64,000 nucleotides of DNA, taken from positions 124,001-188,000 of the forward strand of contig NZ_CANKWO010000002.1 in NCBI RefSeq assembly GCF_947487515.1. Reading direction: 5' to 3'. Under the pieces are notes generated by a model that was given only the letters and a program-made list of their open reading frames with translations, ran no database searches and had not been told where the DNA came from. Shown here in pieces: positions 1 to 10,393 of the stretch (positions within the stretch are counted from its first letter, which is position 1; each line of letters begins with the position of its first letter). The stretch comes from an uncultured Litoreibacter sp. (GTDB lineage Bacteria > Pseudomonadota > Alphaproteobacteria > Rhodobacterales > Rhodobacteraceae). The translations under genes were made by a program, and so were the position numbers.

Positions 1-60
1 ATGCAGCGAATGTCGGCTCTCCGCCCTTCTCTACAAAAGAACTAGGGGACGTCGTCCCCA

Positions 61-188
61 CGCGCCTGCAACACAATTAAACAGGGCCGTGTCCTCGGCT
101 GCGCCTGTGGGCCGCTCCAACCCTGTCGAATTGTATTGCACTTGCTACCCCCAACCCTCGCCGGGAGCAGGTTTTAGAGGCAGGCGCG
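61..188. ncRNA. Possible structured RNA (long imperfect hairpin, 6S-like shape; identity unproven)
   Basis: Arms 68-86 (GCAACACAATTAAACAGGG) and 121-139 (CCCTGTCGAATTGTATTGC) pair at 16/19 positions; outer arms CGCGCCTG 61-68 and CAGGCGCG 181-188 are perfectly complementary. No ORF explains the region. Confidence 0.3.
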
Positions 189-332
189 CTAAAGCGCTTT
201 GCTCAAAACCAGTTTTGAAAGGGTAATCATGCAAGACGTCATCTTAAACGACCAAAGGCAAAGCTATGCGTCGAAAAAGGTAAAGCTCCGTCGCAAATGG
301 CAGAACTATGTGTCGTTTCACAAAAGTAGAAG

Positions 333-409
333 TGGCGCGCTGGGGAGGATTCGAACCCCCGACCCCTTGATTCGTAGTCAAGTACTCTATCCAACTGAGC
401 TACCAGCGC
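333..409 (-). tRNA. tRNA-Arg (anticodon ACG), CCA encoded
   Basis: Reverse complement GCGCTGGTAGCTCAGTTGGATAGAGTACTTGACTACGAATCAAGGGGTCGGGGGTTCGAATCCTCCCCAGCGCGCCA folds as a cloverleaf with anticodon ACG. Confidence 0.93.
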
Positions 410-550
410 GCGGTGTGGGGGCGATGTAACCCTGCCTCAACAGCAATGCAACCCCAATTTAGCGAGTTCTGAAAAGAACGTTCGCCGGACAGCAAATTTC
501 AGCAAAGACAGGCCCGTGAAATGATCCATCAGGCGCATTCCTAGAAGTGG

Positions 551-1954
551 CTATTGTGCGGCTTGGCTGAACAAGGCGTTTTCCTTGGGCAAATACAACT
601 CGAATACTGTTCCTGACTCGTCGGAGCGCTGCAACGAGAGCTTTCCGCCGTGCCCGCGGGCGAGTTCGGCCGCAATCGCAAGCCCAAGTCCGCTACCGCC
701 TGCGCGCACTCCGCCTTCGAATGCTGTGAACAAATTCTCTCGTGCTCTGGGCGGCAGTCCTGGCCCCGTGTCCGAGACAATGACACACCAGCCATCCGAG
801 GATTCAGCGCCCGAGATGCTGATTTCCCCTGCTCCCCCCGCGGCTTCCAACGCCTGCCTTGCGTTTCGCACCAGATTTCCGAGTATTCGGTAAAGCTGCT
901 CACTATCACAGCGGACCATCATCTGTGTGGGAACATCGCAGACGAATTGAATGCCATCCGTTGCTGATAACTCTTCGCTTTTCAGTACGTCATCTGCGAT
1001 CTCAAACACTTGTGTGATCGCCAACTTGGGCTGCGCTTCGTCCACGCGGCCAAATGCCAAGGTGCTTTCACATAGGTTCACCGCGCGGCTAAGGGAATTC
1101 ACCAATTTGGGGGCCGAGCGTTGCACCGCAGGATCCTCCGAACGCTCCATTCGGTCCGCAAGCAATGTGGCAGTGGTCAGGATATTGCGTAAATCATGGC
1201 TGATCTTCGCGACAGCCCCCCCAAGCTGGGCAAGACGTTCCTTCTGCTTGAGCGAGCCGGTAAGCCGCGTTTGCAATTCGGCCAATGTGTCCTCTGCGGC
1301 CCGCAGCTCGTTGATGCCAGATGTCGGTTTGATCACCAGCCGCGCGTCCTCAGGTGCCTGCGCATAGGCCTCCATCGAATGAACAACACGCTTGATCGGC
1401 CTCACCATGAAACGCCCGACTGTTAAGAACAATAGAGCCGCAGAAAAAACCGAAATCACAGCCGAGAGAAAAAGGACGTTCAATCCATATTCAAGCATGG
1501 CGGTTCTAAGTGGGGCCTGTGGCATCGCAACTTCGATCAATGTGCCCGCCGCCTGTGTCGGCTCGCCGAGCACGCGAATTACCCCATCACGGGTGTCGAA
1601 CAATTGCTTCATCGCCCCCATAATCAGGTACCAAGCGGACGGATCGCGCAGATCAACCATTGTGGTCACCGCCCCTGGTACCGGCGAAGACAGCACAAGT
1701 TGGCTGGCCACGTCACGACGCAGGACAACATTATAGACCCCCGCGTTATCAAGCAGCTCCTGCGCCAAATCAGGAGAGATGCTTTGGTCTTGTGAGGCCA
1801 GCACCGACAAAGACGCAATCTGCGATTTTTCCAGACGGGCCAAAAGGTAATCCTGCCGGAATCGCGCAACAGAAGGGACGAAGATCAGTACCTCCGCAAT
1901 CATCACAAAGATGATCGACAGCAGCAAAAAACGGCCTGAAAGAGAATTGATCAA
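551..1954 (-). CDS. Membrane sensor histidine kinase (HisKA/HATPase)
   Basis: N-terminal TM segments, ISHDLRN H-box, GNLVRNARQAL N-box, DTGPGLP and GGSGLGLAIA G-boxes; TTG start with GGAGG upstream. Confidence 0.85.
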   Translation of the reverse strand: MINSLSGRFLLLSIIFVMIAEVLIFVPSVARFRQDYLLARLEKSQIASLSVLASQDQSISPDLAQELLDNAGVYNVVLRRDVASQLVLSSPVPGAVTTMVDLRDPSAWYLIMGAMKQLFDTRDGVIRVLGEPTQAAGTLIEVAMPQAPLRTAMLEYGLNVLFLSAVISVFSAALLFLTVGRFMVRPIKRVVHSMEAYAQAPEDARLVIKPTSGINELRAAEDTLAELQTRLTGSLKQKERLAQLGGAVAKISHDLRNILTTATLLADRMERSEDPAVQRSAPKLVNSLSRAVNLCESTLAFGRVDEAQPKLAITQVFEIADDVLKSEELSATDGIQFVCDVPTQMMVRCDSEQLYRILGNLVRNARQALEAAGGAGEISISGAESSDGWCVIVSDTGPGLPPRARENLFTAFEGGVRAGGSGLGLAIAAELARGHGGKLSLQRSDESGTVFELYLPKENALFSQAAQ

Positions 1955-1978
1955 GGGCCTACCTCCAACCAGCGCGCC

Positions 1979-3397
1979 TTAGGGAATGAACTTTTGAACA
2001 AATCCAACAACTCGCTTCACCATATCGCTTTCAAACAGTCTTGGCGAGAAATAGGCACCCGCCGCGCGTTTGTTCACCTCTCCCAGTGTGGGATAGGGGG
2101 CGACCATTCCGGCAATCTGACTCATTTTTAGGTTGTTTGCGATAGCCAGCGCCCAAACGCCGATCAAATCGCCCGCGCTTGCGCCCACAATAGAGGCTCC
2201 AACTGGGCGTCCTTTGACGACCATCACCTTGATCAAGCCCGTGGTTTTTCCTTCGGCAATTGCGCGGTCATTCTCGTGGAATGGAAAGCGGTAAACTTCG
2301 GCCTTATCACCATGCGCCTCCCGCGCTTCCGCTTCGGTCAAGCCGACTTGCGCCAACTCTGGGTCGGTATAGGTGGCCCACGGGATGTGGCCCTGCTTGG
2401 CCTTGGAGGGCAGTCCGAACAAAATCGAGCGGATGACAACACCAGCGTGATACCCAGCGACATGGGTAAACTGCAACTGCCCCGCCACATCCCCGATCGC
2501 ATAGACCTTTTTGTTGGACGTCTTCATCGACGCGTCTACCTCAATGCCCCGACGGGAATATTCGATGCCGGCTTTTTCCAAGTCCATATCGTGCACATTC
2601 GCCGCACGGCCAACCGCCATCAACAAATGCGTGCCTTCAAAAACGCGCCCGTCCTTGGCCTTCACGGTGATGTTGCCAGCTGTGCCGGAAATCTCTTCAG
2701 CGAGCGCATCTTCTTCAATGACCATCCCTTCTGCGCGCATCCGTTCCAACACAACCGCCGCCAGCTCTGGGTCATCCTTCCCCATCGCCTTCATGCCCTC
2801 AATTACGGTAACCTTCGCCCCAAGACGCAAATGTGCCTGCGCCATCTCAATGCCAATCGGGCCGCCGCCGACCACCAGCAGATGCTTGGGCAACTCACGC
2901 AAATCCCATAGGCTTTCGTTGGTTAGATAGGGCACATTCTCCAGCCCAGGAATAGGCGGGACAAAAGGCGAAGAGCCGGTCGAGATCACAACACGCCGCG
3001 CAGTAATTTCGGTGTCGCCTGCCTGAACCGTGTTTTCCCCCGTAAATCGCCCGCGTTCGCGGATCACGGTCACTCCAAGCCCCTCAAACCTCTCTTGACT
3101 GTCGACAGGCTCGATCGTTGCAATCACCTTGTTCACATGATCCTTCGCGGCCGCGTAATCCACCTGAGGCACCACGTCCGCCACCCCAAACATAGCACCG
3201 TGCCGCAAAGCATATGCTTGCTTGCCCGCCGCAATCAGCGCCTTGGAGGGAACGCAGCCATAGTTCAAACAGTCCCCCCCCATCTTGTGGTCTTCCAACA
3301 GCACCACTTTCGCCCCCATTTGCACAGCGCCAGCGGCCACCGACAAACCTCCGGAACCGGCCCCAATGACCAGCAAGTCGGTCGTAATTTTCTTCAT
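1979..3397 (-). CDS. FAD-dependent pyridine nucleotide-disulfide oxidoreductase (dihydrolipoyl dehydrogenase/mercuric reductase-like)
   Basis: MKKITTDLLVIGAGSGGLSVA FAD motif, GGDCLNYGCVPSKAL redox-active Cys pair; longer ORF start rejected because it overlaps the upstream gene. Confidence 0.88.
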   Translation of the reverse strand: MKKITTDLLVIGAGSGGLSVAAGAVQMGAKVVLLEDHKMGGDCLNYGCVPSKALIAAGKQAYALRHGAMFGVADVVPQVDYAAAKDHVNKVIATIEPVDSQERFEGLGVTVIRERGRFTGENTVQAGDTEITARRVVISTGSSPFVPPIPGLENVPYLTNESLWDLRELPKHLLVVGGGPIGIEMAQAHLRLGAKVTVIEGMKAMGKDDPELAAVVLERMRAEGMVIEEDALAEEISGTAGNITVKAKDGRVFEGTHLLMAVGRAANVHDMDLEKAGIEYSRRGIEVDASMKTSNKKVYAIGDVAGQLQFTHVAGYHAGVVIRSILFGLPSKAKQGHIPWATYTDPELAQVGLTEAEAREAHGDKAEVYRFPFHENDRAIAEGKTTGLIKVMVVKGRPVGASIVGASAGDLIGVWALAIANNLKMSQIAGMVAPYPTLGEVNKRAAGAYFSPRLFESDMVKRVVGFVQKFIP

Positions 3398-3399
3398 GT

Positions 3400-4134
3400 T
3401 TACAGTCCCTCTTTGCCGCGGACGGCCTTTATAATGATCGGCAGCAATGCCAAGGCGCATAGGCCAAGAATGGGCAATAGAATATGTGGCTCGAAGATGA
3501 TGCCCAGATTTGGGGTTTCGCCGCGCGCGAAGACCTCTCCCAACCCAGCGCCCACTGAGGTGTAGACCACCGACCCTGGGATAATCCCAAAGAACGTCGA
3601 GATCACAAAGCGGCGCAATGGCACATCCACCAAGGCGGGCACCAAGTTGGCCACAAAGAACGGCACCGCGGGCACAAGGCGGATCAAGAACAAAACAGAC
3701 CACTGGTTTTCATCAATGCCGTCTTTGATCGTCTTCACCATACCTTCGCTGTTCTCCATTTTGGCGGCCAGTTTGTCGCCAAATCCCATACGTGCGGCAG
3801 AAAATATCGCAGTAGCCCCGATCGTCGCGGCCGTGATGTTAAACAGAAACCCGGGAAACGTGGCAAAAAGGAAACCGCCCGTCAGCGTCGCGATCGCGGC
3901 CCCAGGCAAAGAGAACGCGACAATCACAATATAGATAGCGATGAACCCCAACACAGCCACAAGATAATTCGCGTCCCGAAACGCGATCAGCGCCTCACGG
4001 TTATCGCGCAATGCCTCAAAACTCAGGTAATCGCGTAGCGTAGAAGCGCCAATCAGTGCTGCAGTCAAAATGACAAGAAACGGTAGTTTTTTCCGCAAGG
4101 TAGATTTATTCGTGTTTGCCATCATCTCCGCCAT
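3400..4134 (-). CDS. TVP38/TMEM64 (DedA/SNARE-associated) family membrane protein
   Basis: Multiple TM segments, FSLPGAAIATLTGGFLFA and RLVPAVPFFVANLVPA motifs. Confidence 0.8.
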   Translation of the reverse strand: MAEMMANTNKSTLRKKLPFLVILTAALIGASTLRDYLSFEALRDNREALIAFRDANYLVAVLGFIAIYIVIVAFSLPGAAIATLTGGFLFATFPGFLFNITAATIGATAIFSAARMGFGDKLAAKMENSEGMVKTIKDGIDENQWSVLFLIRLVPAVPFFVANLVPALVDVPLRRFVISTFFGIIPGSVVYTSVGAGLGEVFARGETPNLGIIFEPHILLPILGLCALALLPIIIKAVRGKEGL

Positions 4135-4312
4135 GGGTTCAGCTCTGTGCAGTTGTAAGATGTTACGGTAGTGGGCGAATTCTTGATTATTTGATAGCGT
4201 CGTTCACGCGCGCTTGATCAAGGGTGAGTGAAACACCTGCTAGATAGTCAATTTAGGCGCAATTGGTTACAGCTTCTGGTAGAAATGTTGCAGAAATGGG
4301 CAGCTTTGCCCG

Positions 4313-4341
4313 TTGACGCAGAACGCAGGGCTGTCTATGAC
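4313..4341 (+). promoter_or_regulatory. Candidate sigma-70 promoter for rpmH-rnpA
   Basis: TTGACG (4313-4318) -17 nt- TATGAC (4336-4341), about 68 nt upstream of the rpmH start. Confidence 0.5.
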
Positions 4342-4409
4342 GCAGGCTCTGAACACATAAGGGTTCGAATCTATATTGGATTTGCCCCCGATCCGCAGGA
4401 GCCTCGCTC

Positions 4410-4547
4410 ATGAGCAAACGTACATACCAACCATCGAACTTGGTTCGCAAACACCGTCACGGCTTCCGTGCACGTATGGCAACCAAAGCTGGTCGCAAAA
4501 TCCTGAACGCGCGCCGCGCGAAGGGCCGGACGAAGCTGAGCGCGTAA
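4410..4547 (+). CDS. rpmH: 50S ribosomal protein L34
   Basis: [45 protein letters not shown] (45 aa, below the ORF-track cutoff); directly upstream of rnpA. Confidence 0.97.
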   Translation: MSKRTYQPSNLVRKHRHGFRARMATKAGRKILNARRAKGRTKLSA

Positions 4548-4572
4548 AGCGCCCTTCTTCTCGTTAATCTAG

Positions 4573-4971
4573 ATGCCGCCGGAGGCCCGCGAAACAGGAC
4601 AAGACGTCCCGGTCGTGGATACGCCACCGGCGGTTTTCGTTCGTCTGGACGTCATCAAAGCGCGGGCTGACTTTTTGCGTGCCGCACGTGCACGCAGATC
4701 CGGCCAGCCCGGTTTTCTTCTCCAAGCGCGCGCTAGGGGCGACGACGACAGCCCCCGCATTGGCTACACCTGCTCCAAAAAAATCGGCAATGCTGTGACG
4801 CGCAATCGCGCAAAACGCCGGTTGCGTGAGGTGGCGCGGCTGGTCTTGGGGGAAAAGGCGCAACAGGGTTGGGACTACGTTCTTGTCGGGCGCCCGAACG
4901 AAACGGTCTCGCGCCCCTTTGACCAATTGGTCGACGATCTGAAACGCGCCGTCGCGAAAGTACACGCATGA
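4573..4971 (+). CDS. rnpA: Ribonuclease P protein component
   Basis: RIGYTCSKKIGNAVTRNRAKRRLRE signature; follows rpmH. Confidence 0.95.
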   Translation: MPPEARETGQDVPVVDTPPAVFVRLDVIKARADFLRAARARRSGQPGFLLQARARGDDDSPRIGYTCSKKIGNAVTRNRAKRRLREVARLVLGEKAQQGWDYVLVGRPNETVSRPFDQLVDDLKRAVAKVHA

Positions 4972-5189
4972 CCCCGCTTGCGTGGATCTGCGCCCTGCCC
5001 GTGCGGGGCTACCGCGCCGTCTTCAGCCCTTGGGTCGGTCACAATTGCCGCTACGATCCAACCTGTTCTGCCTATGCCCTTGAAGCCCTGAGAAAACATG
5101 GTGGCCTTAAGGGATCATGGCTTGCCGCACGTCGTGTCGCGCGGTGCAATCCGTGGGGCGGAATGGGTGTGGACGACGTCCCCGACTAA
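4968..5189 (+). CDS. yidD: Membrane protein insertion efficiency factor YidD
   Basis: [33 protein letters not shown]; follows rnpA with ATGA overlap. Confidence 0.93.
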   Translation: MTPLAWICALPVRGYRAVFSPWVGHNCRYDPTCSAYALEALRKHGGLKGSWLAARRVARCNPWGGMGVDDVPD

Positions 5190-5238
5190 TGCGACTAGGC
5201 GCTTCCTTTGCGCGTGCCCTGCCCCTATAAGCGCGGTC

Positions 5239-6129
5239 ATGCTGGATAAAACTGACACCCCCGAAGAGCCCTTGGACGATATTCACGCTCTGTTTCACGG
5301 CGCGCCTTCCACAACCGAGTTCAAAAAGCTGCGCAAGCGTCTGATCCGCGATACGCGACAGGCCATTGATGACTTTGGTATGGTTGAACGAGGCGCCAAA
5401 TGGTTGGTGTGCCTGTCGGGAGGAAAAGACAGCTACACATTGTTGGCTGCCTTGACCGAGCTGCAATGGCGCGGGTTGCTTCCGGTCGAAATACTGGCCT
5501 GCAATCTGGACCAAGGTCAGCCCAATTTTCCCGCGACTGTTTTGCCGGAATTTTTGGAAAAGATGGGTGTGCCGAACCGGATCGAATATCAAGACACTTA
5601 TTCCATCGTGAAGGACAAAGTCCCTGCCGGTCGGACGTATTGCGCCCTTTGCTCACGTTTGCGTCGTGGAAATCTCTATAGAATCGCCCGCGAGGAAGGC
5701 TGCTCGGCCGTGGTTTTGGGTCACCACCGAGACGACATCCTAGAAACCTTCTTTCTTAACCTGTTCCATGGATCACGCCTGTCTGCGATGCCCCCCAAAC
5801 TGCTGAACGAAGAAGGCGACGTCTTCGTTTACCGCCCGCTCGCTTATGTTTCAGAGGCGGATTGCGAGCGCTTCGCGCGCGACATGAACTATCCGATTAT
5901 TCCTTGTGACCTATGCGGGTCTCAAGATGGGCTTCAACGTCAAAACATCAAACAAATGCTTGATACATGGGAAGAAAAATCGCCCGGACGTCGGCAGAAA
6001 ATGTTCCGCGCGCTTACCAATACCAACCCGTCACACCTGCTTGATCCAACTCTATTTGATTTTGCGGGGCTCACGCGAGATCCGGTAAAAGTTGAACAAA
6101 ACCCTCCGAACTTGCTGCCGGAGGATTAA
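5239..6129 (+). CDS. ttcA: tRNA 2-thiocytidine(32) synthetase TtcA
   Basis: SGGKDS PP-loop, CxxC cysteines ([18 protein letters not shown]); start [10 protein letters not shown] chosen over the long ORF start inside yidD. Confidence 0.9.
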   Translation: MLDKTDTPEEPLDDIHALFHGAPSTTEFKKLRKRLIRDTRQAIDDFGMVERGAKWLVCLSGGKDSYTLLAALTELQWRGLLPVEILACNLDQGQPNFPATVLPEFLEKMGVPNRIEYQDTYSIVKDKVPAGRTYCALCSRLRRGNLYRIAREEGCSAVVLGHHRDDILETFFLNLFHGSRLSAMPPKLLNEEGDVFVYRPLAYVSEADCERFARDMNYPIIPCDLCGSQDGLQRQNIKQMLDTWEEKSPGRRQKMFRALTNTNPSHLLDPTLFDFAGLTRDPVKVEQNPPNLLPED

Positions 6130-6186
6130 CGCTCCGAACACGCGTTCCCCCTAGCGTTTCGTCATCGGAGTGCGAAAGGGTGAACA

Positions 6187-7701
6187 ATGGATCGGTTGAG
6201 GGTGAGCGTGTCGCGACTATTCAAATCTAGTCTGGTAACGCGGATGGGATTGGCGATGTTGCCGCTGTTCGCAGGGATAGCCTATGCGACAGGGCGGTGG
6301 GAAATCCTGATGCTCGCAAGCTTTGCCTTGCCGGTCTTATTGCTGGGCGTGCGTCCTGCTCAAGCCCGCCCCTACCGAATACAGCTACACACCGGCGGAA
6401 ATGCGACTTTCGACGCCGCCCTTGACGAAGCTCTTGCTCGGCCCGATCCCGCGTTTCGAAGTGCCGCTGTTATTCTGGAGCTGGATGGGCAGTCCGACTT
6501 ATTGGAGACTTGGGGGGCAGAAGGTGTCGATCAAATCACGTCCACATTGATTGATCGCCTTTGCTCAGTCTTGCGTACGAATGACGTCATCGTTCATCTT
6601 GATGCCCAGCGTTTCGCCGTGGCTTTGCCCAATGTTCGCGTTCCGGAATTAGGCGCGGTTATCTCGCTGATTGAACGTTTGCAAAAAGCAGCCAGCACCC
6701 CGATTCTCGTTGATCACGCCTATGTCTACACCACATTAAGCGCCGGCTTTTGCCTTGAAGCGCAGGCCCCCGACAAGACGGCGTCTTCGATGCGGAAATC
6801 CGCCCTGTTGGCGTTACTGGACGCTAAATCGAAGGGCACTGAAAGCTTGCGCGGTTACTCCAACAACACTCCTGCCGTGCCAGACGAACTTGGGGCGCAT
6901 GCTCAAGATGCGCTCCACGCCCTGCAAGCAGGTCAAATCGTTGCTTGGTTCCAGCCGCAAATCTCCACGGACACGGGGATGGTCACCGGTTTCGAGGTCT
7001 TGGCCCGATGGGATCACCCCACGCGCGGCATCATCGCCCCGATGGTTTTCTTGCCTGCGCTGGAGGCTGCAAATGCAATGGAGCAACTCAGCGAAACCAT
7101 GTTGCAACATGCCCTGCGGGCGATCCGCGCTTGGGATGTTGCCGGCCACAAGGTCCCTTCGATCGCGGTCAATTTCGCCACGCAGGACCTACGCAACCCC
7201 AGCCTTGTTGAGCGAATCAAATGGGATGTGGATCGGTTCGAAATAGAACCTCGGCGCCTGACCATCGAGATCCTTGAAACCGTTGTGTCCGAAAGTGATG
7301 ACGACATAATTACCCGCAACATCAGAGCCTTGGGGGATCAAGGGTATAGGATTGATCTCGACGACTTTGGGACCGGCCACGCCTCCTTGGCCAACATTCG
7401 GCGGTTTTCCGTTGATCGCATCAAGATTGATCGCTCCTTCATTACGCGTGCTGATGAAGATGCGGATCAACAACGCATGATCAACGCGATCATTAGCATG
7501 GCCGAGCAGATGGGAATTGAAACCCTAGCCGAAGGAATAGAAACCCTAGGGGAGAAAAGTATTCTGTCACAGCTAGGCTGCACACATATGCAAGGCTACG
7601 CGATTGCACGTCCGATGCCCTTCGAACACACAATAGCTTGGTTGCAGGAGCATAAAGATCGCCTGTCCAACACGCGCTACTTCCCCAAAAAGACGGGGTA
7701 G
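6187..7701 (+). CDS. Membrane-anchored degenerate GGDEF + EAL domain protein (c-di-GMP phosphodiesterase)
   Basis: EVLARW, VNFATQDL, EILET, DDFGTG, IKIDRSFI, AEGIE, QGYAIARPMP motifs; N-terminal TM; GGDEF motif not recognisable. Confidence 0.88.
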   Translation: MDRLRVSVSRLFKSSLVTRMGLAMLPLFAGIAYATGRWEILMLASFALPVLLLGVRPAQARPYRIQLHTGGNATFDAALDEALARPDPAFRSAAVILELDGQSDLLETWGAEGVDQITSTLIDRLCSVLRTNDVIVHLDAQRFAVALPNVRVPELGAVISLIERLQKAASTPILVDHAYVYTTLSAGFCLEAQAPDKTASSMRKSALLALLDAKSKGTESLRGYSNNTPAVPDELGAHAQDALHALQAGQIVAWFQPQISTDTGMVTGFEVLARWDHPTRGIIAPMVFLPALEAANAMEQLSETMLQHALRAIRAWDVAGHKVPSIAVNFATQDLRNPSLVERIKWDVDRFEIEPRRLTIEILETVVSESDDDIITRNIRALGDQGYRIDLDDFGTGHASLANIRRFSVDRIKIDRSFITRADEDADQQRMINAIISMAEQMGIETLAEGIETLGEKSILSQLGCTHMQGYAIARPMPFEHTIAWLQEHKDRLSNTRYFPKKTG

Positions 7702-7826
7702 AAAATCCTCGCGCCCTCAATGCGACAGACACCACCAAAAATCGCAAAAGGGCCAATACTGCTTGACCTTTTGGTCCTCAGCCTGTTGAACCGGCCTGAC
7801 TTAAAATTGACAGGTGGCCCCCCGCA

Positions 7827-9653
7827 ATGGACGATCAAAACAAGAACCTCATTCTTGCAACTGCGCTTAGCTTTTTGGTGATCCTTGGCTGGTTCTTTTT
7901 CTTCCCGCCTGAAGAACCCATTGTAGACCCCAATGCGACCCCTACAGCCGTCGTTCAAGAAGATGGGTCTGCGGCCCTTCCGCCGGCAACCGGCAGCGTC
8001 CCCACAGCGCCTGCGGCCGCGACGGTGGCACAGACCCGCGAAACTGCGTTGGCCGAAAACACCCGTTTGAAAATCGAAACACCAAGCCTGACGGGTTCGA
8101 TTTCCCTGACAGGCGGTCGCCTCGATGACTTGGCGCTCTCAAGCTACCGCGAAACTCTGGATGATGCGTCTGACAATGTGACGCTTTTGTCTCCGGTTGG
8201 AACCGACAACGCCTATTATGCGCTCTATGGCTGGGCGCCTTCGGGCTCTTTGACCTATGAGCAGGTTCCTGGCGCGAACACACAATGGAGCTTGACCCAA
8301 GGGGAAAATCTTGCCCCCAACTCGCCAGTTACTCTGACTTGGGACAATGGTGCCGGGCTTGTCTTCCACCGCATTTTCTCAGTCGACGAGAACTTTATGT
8401 TCACCGTCACTCAGAAGGTTGAAAACACGACTGGCGCTGCGCAACGCATTCAACCTTATGGCATCGTAGCCCGCCACGGAGAGCCCGAAATCGAAGGCTT
8501 CTTCATTGCCCACGAAGGCGTTGTGGTGATGGCAGATGGCGTGTTGGACGAGATCGATTACGACGACATGCCGGAGCTGCCAACCGTGGCCCGAGAAGCT
8601 GCAAACGCAAGTGTCGTAGAGGTGGGCGAAAAAGGATGGGTCGGGTTTGCCGACAAATACTGGATGACCACCCTTATCCCTGACAGCAGCAAGCCATTCA
8701 CGTCTGTGGTTAAATATGTGCCCAGCCATGACATTTACCAAACAGAAACACGCCTGCAGCCTGTCGACATCGCCGCTGGCGAAACCGCAGAAGTGACCAC
8801 GCGCCTGTTTGCCGGCGCGAAAGAATGGGACGCCATCAAAGAATACGAAGCCGCTGGCGTTTACAACTTCATCGACAGCATCGACTGGGGATGGTTCTTC
8901 TTCCTGACAAAGCCGATTTTTGCGGTCTTGCACTGGCTCAATACTCTTATCGGCAACATGGGCTGGTCGATCATTGCGCTGACGCTTTTGATTAAGGCTC
9001 TGCTGTTTCCGCTGGCGTATAAATCTTATGTCTCAATGGCGAAGATGAAAGAGCTGCAGCCTCAGATGGAGAAGATCAAAGAGAAGGCGGGCGACGACCG
9101 TCAGAAGCTCCAGCAAGCCATGATGGACCTCTACAAAAAGGAAAAGGTAAACCCCGCCGCAGGTTGTTTGCCGATCTTGCTGCAGATCCCGATCTTCTTC
9201 TCGCTATACAAGGTTATCTTCAACACAATCGAGCTGCGCCACGCGCCTTGGGTTGGCTGGATTCGCGACCTTTCCGCGCCTGACCCGTCCTCGATCCTGA
9301 ACTTGTTTGGTGCGTTGCCCTATGCCACACCAGAGCCTGGTTCACTCTTCTTCATTCTGTCCTTGGGCGTCTTGCCGATCATCTTGGGTATTTCCATGTG
9401 GTTGCAGCAAAAGTTGAACCCAGCCCCCACCGACGCCACGCAGGCGATGATCTTTGCGTGGATGCCTTGGGTGTTCATGTTCATGCTGGGTAGTTTTGCA
9501 TCCGGTCTGGTCATCTACTGGATCGCGAACAACGTGATTACCTTCATTCAGCAATACTCGATCATGCGCAGCCAAGGATATAAGCCCGATATCTTCGGCA
9601 ACATCAAAGCCGGTTTCAAACGGAACAAGGCCATAGAAGGTGACAAAAAGTGA
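7827..9653 (+). CDS. yidC: Membrane protein insertase YidC
   Basis: MDDQNKNLILATALSFLVILGW N-terminus; NPAAGCLPILLQIPIFFSLYKV; oxa1 domain. Confidence 0.97.
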   Translation: MDDQNKNLILATALSFLVILGWFFFFPPEEPIVDPNATPTAVVQEDGSAALPPATGSVPTAPAAATVAQTRETALAENTRLKIETPSLTGSISLTGGRLDDLALSSYRETLDDASDNVTLLSPVGTDNAYYALYGWAPSGSLTYEQVPGANTQWSLTQGENLAPNSPVTLTWDNGAGLVFHRIFSVDENFMFTVTQKVENTTGAAQRIQPYGIVARHGEPEIEGFFIAHEGVVVMADGVLDEIDYDDMPELPTVAREAANASVVEVGEKGWVGFADKYWMTTLIPDSSKPFTSVVKYVPSHDIYQTETRLQPVDIAAGETAEVTTRLFAGAKEWDAIKEYEAAGVYNFIDSIDWGWFFFLTKPIFAVLHWLNTLIGNMGWSIIALTLLIKALLFPLAYKSYVSMAKMKELQPQMEKIKEKAGDDRQKLQQAMMDLYKKEKVNPAAGCLPILLQIPIFFSLYKVIFNTIELRHAPWVGWIRDLSAPDPSSILNLFGALPYATPEPGSLFFILSLGVLPIILGISMWLQQKLNPAPTDATQAMIFAWMPWVFMFMLGSFASGLVIYWIANNVITFIQQYSIMRSQGYKPDIFGNIKAGFKRNKAIEGDKK

Positions 9654-10393
9654 CCGTAACTCTCGCTCATATCTGGCGCCACCCCGTCAAGTCACATGGG
9701 CGGGAGGAACTGTCCGAGGTAGCCCTGATTGAAGGGCAAACCATGCCGTGGGATCGCACTTGGGCCGTGGCTCATGAAGGGGCGCGGACAGATGGAACGG
9801 AATGGGCGCGCTGCGCGAATTTCTCGCGCGGTGCAAAAGCGCCGCAACTGATGGCGATTGATTGCAAGCTCGATGAAACCTCCGAGGCTTTGACGCTTTC
9901 TCACCCCAACCGCGAAACGGTTACTCTGCACCCAGAACGCGATGCGCCCCAATTCATGGATTGGGTGCGTCCGCTGATGCCCGAAAATCGCGCGCAGTCC
10001 ACGCATGTGGTTCGGGTGGAGGGGCGCGGCATGACGGATACGCCATTTCCTTCCCTGTCGATCGCCAACATAGCGACCCACGCCGCCGTTGAGGCGCAGC
10101 TGGATACGAAGCTTTCCATGCAACGTTGGCGCGCCAACCTATGGCTCGACGGGCTAGAAGCATGGGACGAATTCAACTGGGTCGGCAAAACACTTCGCAT
10201 TGGAGAGGTTGAGTTCAGCATCGAGGAACGCATCACCCGTTGCCTTGCAACGACAGTGAACCCCGAGACCGGCGAGCGAGACTCCGACACATTGGGCGCG
10301 CTCAAAACTTGGGGGCATCAAGACTTCGGTGTCTATGGAGTCGTCAAGAAATCCGGTGCAATTCGCACGGGTGATAAGGCACAAATCATATGA
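9650..10393 (+). CDS. MOSC domain-containing protein
   Basis: LAHIWRHPVKSHGREELSEVAL..; RITRCLATTVNPETGERD; DFGVYGVV. Confidence 0.82.
   Translation: MTVTLAHIWRHPVKSHGREELSEVALIEGQTMPWDRTWAVAHEGARTDGTEWARCANFSRGAKAPQLMAIDCKLDETSEALTLSHPNRETVTLHPERDAPQFMDWVRPLMPENRAQSTHVVRVEGRGMTDTPFPSLSIANIATHAAVEAQLDTKLSMQRWRANLWLDGLEAWDEFNWVGKTLRIGEVEFSIEERITRCLATTVNPETGERDSDTLGALKTWGHQDFGVYGVVKKSGAIRTGDKAQII

Noticed and set aside
199-429. 76-aa ORF
   Set aside because: Overlaps tRNA-Arg; LGRIRTPDPLIRSQVLYPTELPARG is the typical translation of an antisense tRNA.
5098-5238. N-terminal extension of the ttcA ORF
   Set aside because: Lies inside yidD in another frame and lacks resemblance to TtcA.
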